A stretch of 64,000 nucleotides of DNA from Rhodococcus jostii RHA1 (GTDB lineage: Bacteria > Actinomycetota > Actinomycetes > Mycobacteriales > Mycobacteriaceae): positions 4,716,501 through 4,780,500 of the forward strand of contig NC_008268.1 of NCBI RefSeq assembly GCF_000014565.1. The letters are read 5' to 3'. A program made the translations under genes and the position numbers. Below, piece after piece: positions 63,155 to 64,000 of the stretch (the stretch's first letter is position 1; every line of letters starts with the position of its first letter). The notes below the pieces were generated by a model. The model was not told the DNA's origin. It ran no database searches and saw nothing but the letters and a program-made list of their open reading frames with translations.

Positions 63155-64000
63155 ATGACCAAGGCAAGTGTGGCGATCGTCGGTTCCGGAAACATCAGCA
63201 CCGACCTGCTCTACAAGCTGCAGCGATCCGAGTGGCTCGAACCCCGCTGGATGATCGGGATCGACCCCGAGAGCGAAGGCCTGGCACGGGCCCGCAAGTT
63301 GGGACTGGAGACGTCGGCCGAGGGCGTCGACTGGTTGCTGAACCAGCCGGAGAAACCCGACCTCGTCTTCGAGGCCACGTCCGCGTACGTGCACCGGGAG
63401 GCTGCACCGCGGTACGAGGCCGCCGGGATCCGCGCCGTCGACCTGACACCCGCCGCCGTCGGACCGGCCGTGGTTCCGCCGGCGAACCTGCGCGAACACC
63501 TCGGCGCCCCCAACGTCAACATGATCACGTGCGGAGGGCAGGCCACGATCCCGATCGTGTACGCCGTCTCCCGCGTCGTCGACGTGCCGTACGCCGAGAT
63601 CGTCGCGTCGGTGGCGTCCGTCTCCGCAGGCCCGGGCACCCGCGCCAACATCGACGAGTTCACCAAGACGACCAGTCGCGGCATCGAGACCATCGGCGGA
63701 GCGCAGCGCGGCAAGGCCATCATCATCCTCAACCCGGCCGACCCGCCGATGATCATGCGCGACACGATCTTCTGCGCGATCCCCGAGGACGCCGACCGTG
63801 CCGCCATCACCGATTCCATCCACCGCGTCGTCGCGGACATCCAGCAGTACGTCCCCGGCTACCGGCTGCTCAACGAACCGCAGTTCGACGACCCGAGCGT
63901 CGTGTCGGGCGGGCAGGCGACGGTCACCACGTTCGTCGAGGTCGAGGGCGCGGGCGACTTCCTGCCGCCGTACGCGGGCAACCTCGACATCATGACCGCA
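63155..64000 (+). CDS. hsaG: Acylating aldehyde dehydrogenase HsaG, cut at window end
   Basis: ATG 63155 follows AGGAG by seven bases. The 282 visible codons have no stop: [20 protein letters not shown] (NAD fold, as GSGNISTDL), catalytic Cys in [12 protein letters not shown] and [20 protein letters not shown]. HsaG converts propanal from the aldolase HsaF to propionyl-CoA. Family members are about 300 residues, so only the C-terminus and hsaF should lie beyond the edge. Confidence 0.9.
   Translation, partial: MTKASVAIVGSGNISTDLLYKLQRSEWLEPRWMIGIDPESEGLARARKLGLETSAEGVDWLLNQPEKPDLVFEATSAYVHREAAPRYEAAGIRAVDLTPAAVGPAVVPPANLREHLGAPNVNMITCGGQATIPIVYAVSRVVDVPYAEIVASVASVSAGPGTRANIDEFTKTTSRGIETIGGAQRGKAIIILNPADPPMIMRDTIFCAIPEDADRAAITDSIHRVVADIQQYVPGYRLLNEPQFDDPSVVSGGQATVTTFVEVEGAGDFLPPYAGNLDIMTA

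Overview
The window is high-GC actinobacterial DNA, most likely a Rhodococcus of the jostii/opacus type. The evidence is very GC-rich codon use, frequent GTG/TTG starts, ATGA/GTGA-coupled operons, a KstR-controlled steroid-catabolism locus, ESX-type and DUF3558 proteins, and mycobacterial-style moxR and NlpC/P60 genes. This assignment rests on gene content and remembered family sequences, not on a search. No rRNA, tRNA or CRISPR was seen.

Layout. 0-1.4 kb: the tail of an ESX-linked (EspG-like) locus with a DUF3558 lipoprotein. 1.5-4.3 kb: a zinc-type ABC importer running leftwards, divergent from a LacI regulator. 5.5-8.0 kb: a fused trehalose-6-phosphate phosphatase/GH15 protein. 8.1-15.9 kb: kstR divergent from fadE34 and the steroid side-chain operon (chsE1-chsE2-chsH2-chsH1-ltp2), with near-identical KstR operators in both promoter regions. 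15.9-20.1 kb: a leftward polyhydroxyalkanoate cluster (acyl-CoA ligase, phaC, a 66-residue ORF, phaZ) divergent from a PucR-type regulator. 21.5-32.4 kb: mixed accessory genes (flavin monooxygenase, LuxR regulator, DrrAB-like ABC pair, SnoaL protein, MocA-like transferase, IPNS-type dioxygenase, hydrolase, LysR, NDH-2, NUDIX). 32.4-34.3 kb: an IS1182-family element inserted exactly at the centre of a palindrome formed by two convergent stop codons.

34.3-51.9 kb is a nearly complete purine-degradation island, almost all leftward: xanthine dehydrogenase (two genes), two amidohydrolases, uricase, 5-hydroxyisourate hydrolase, OHCU decarboxylase, a second IPNS-type dioxygenase with a hydrolase, NCS2 and NCS1 permeases, an allantoin/hydantoin racemase-like protein, a PuuE-type allantoinase, GntR and XRE-cupin regulators, and a DUF6986 protein. 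Together they would take up purines and allantoin and convert guanine/xanthine to allantoate. The expected next enzyme, allantoicase, survives only as a 51-codon in-frame remnant directly upstream of puuE.

52-59.5 kb holds a TetR regulator, a ZapE-like ATPase, a TrpB2-type synthase, a moxR-DUF58 membrane operon and a secreted NlpC/P60 peptidase. 59.6-64 kb returns to steroid catabolism: a MaoC hydratase and kstD running left, hsaE and hsaG running right (hsaG is cut by the window end), with a KstR operator one base from the kstD start codon. The steroid regulon is therefore split by about 44 kb of mostly unrelated genes.
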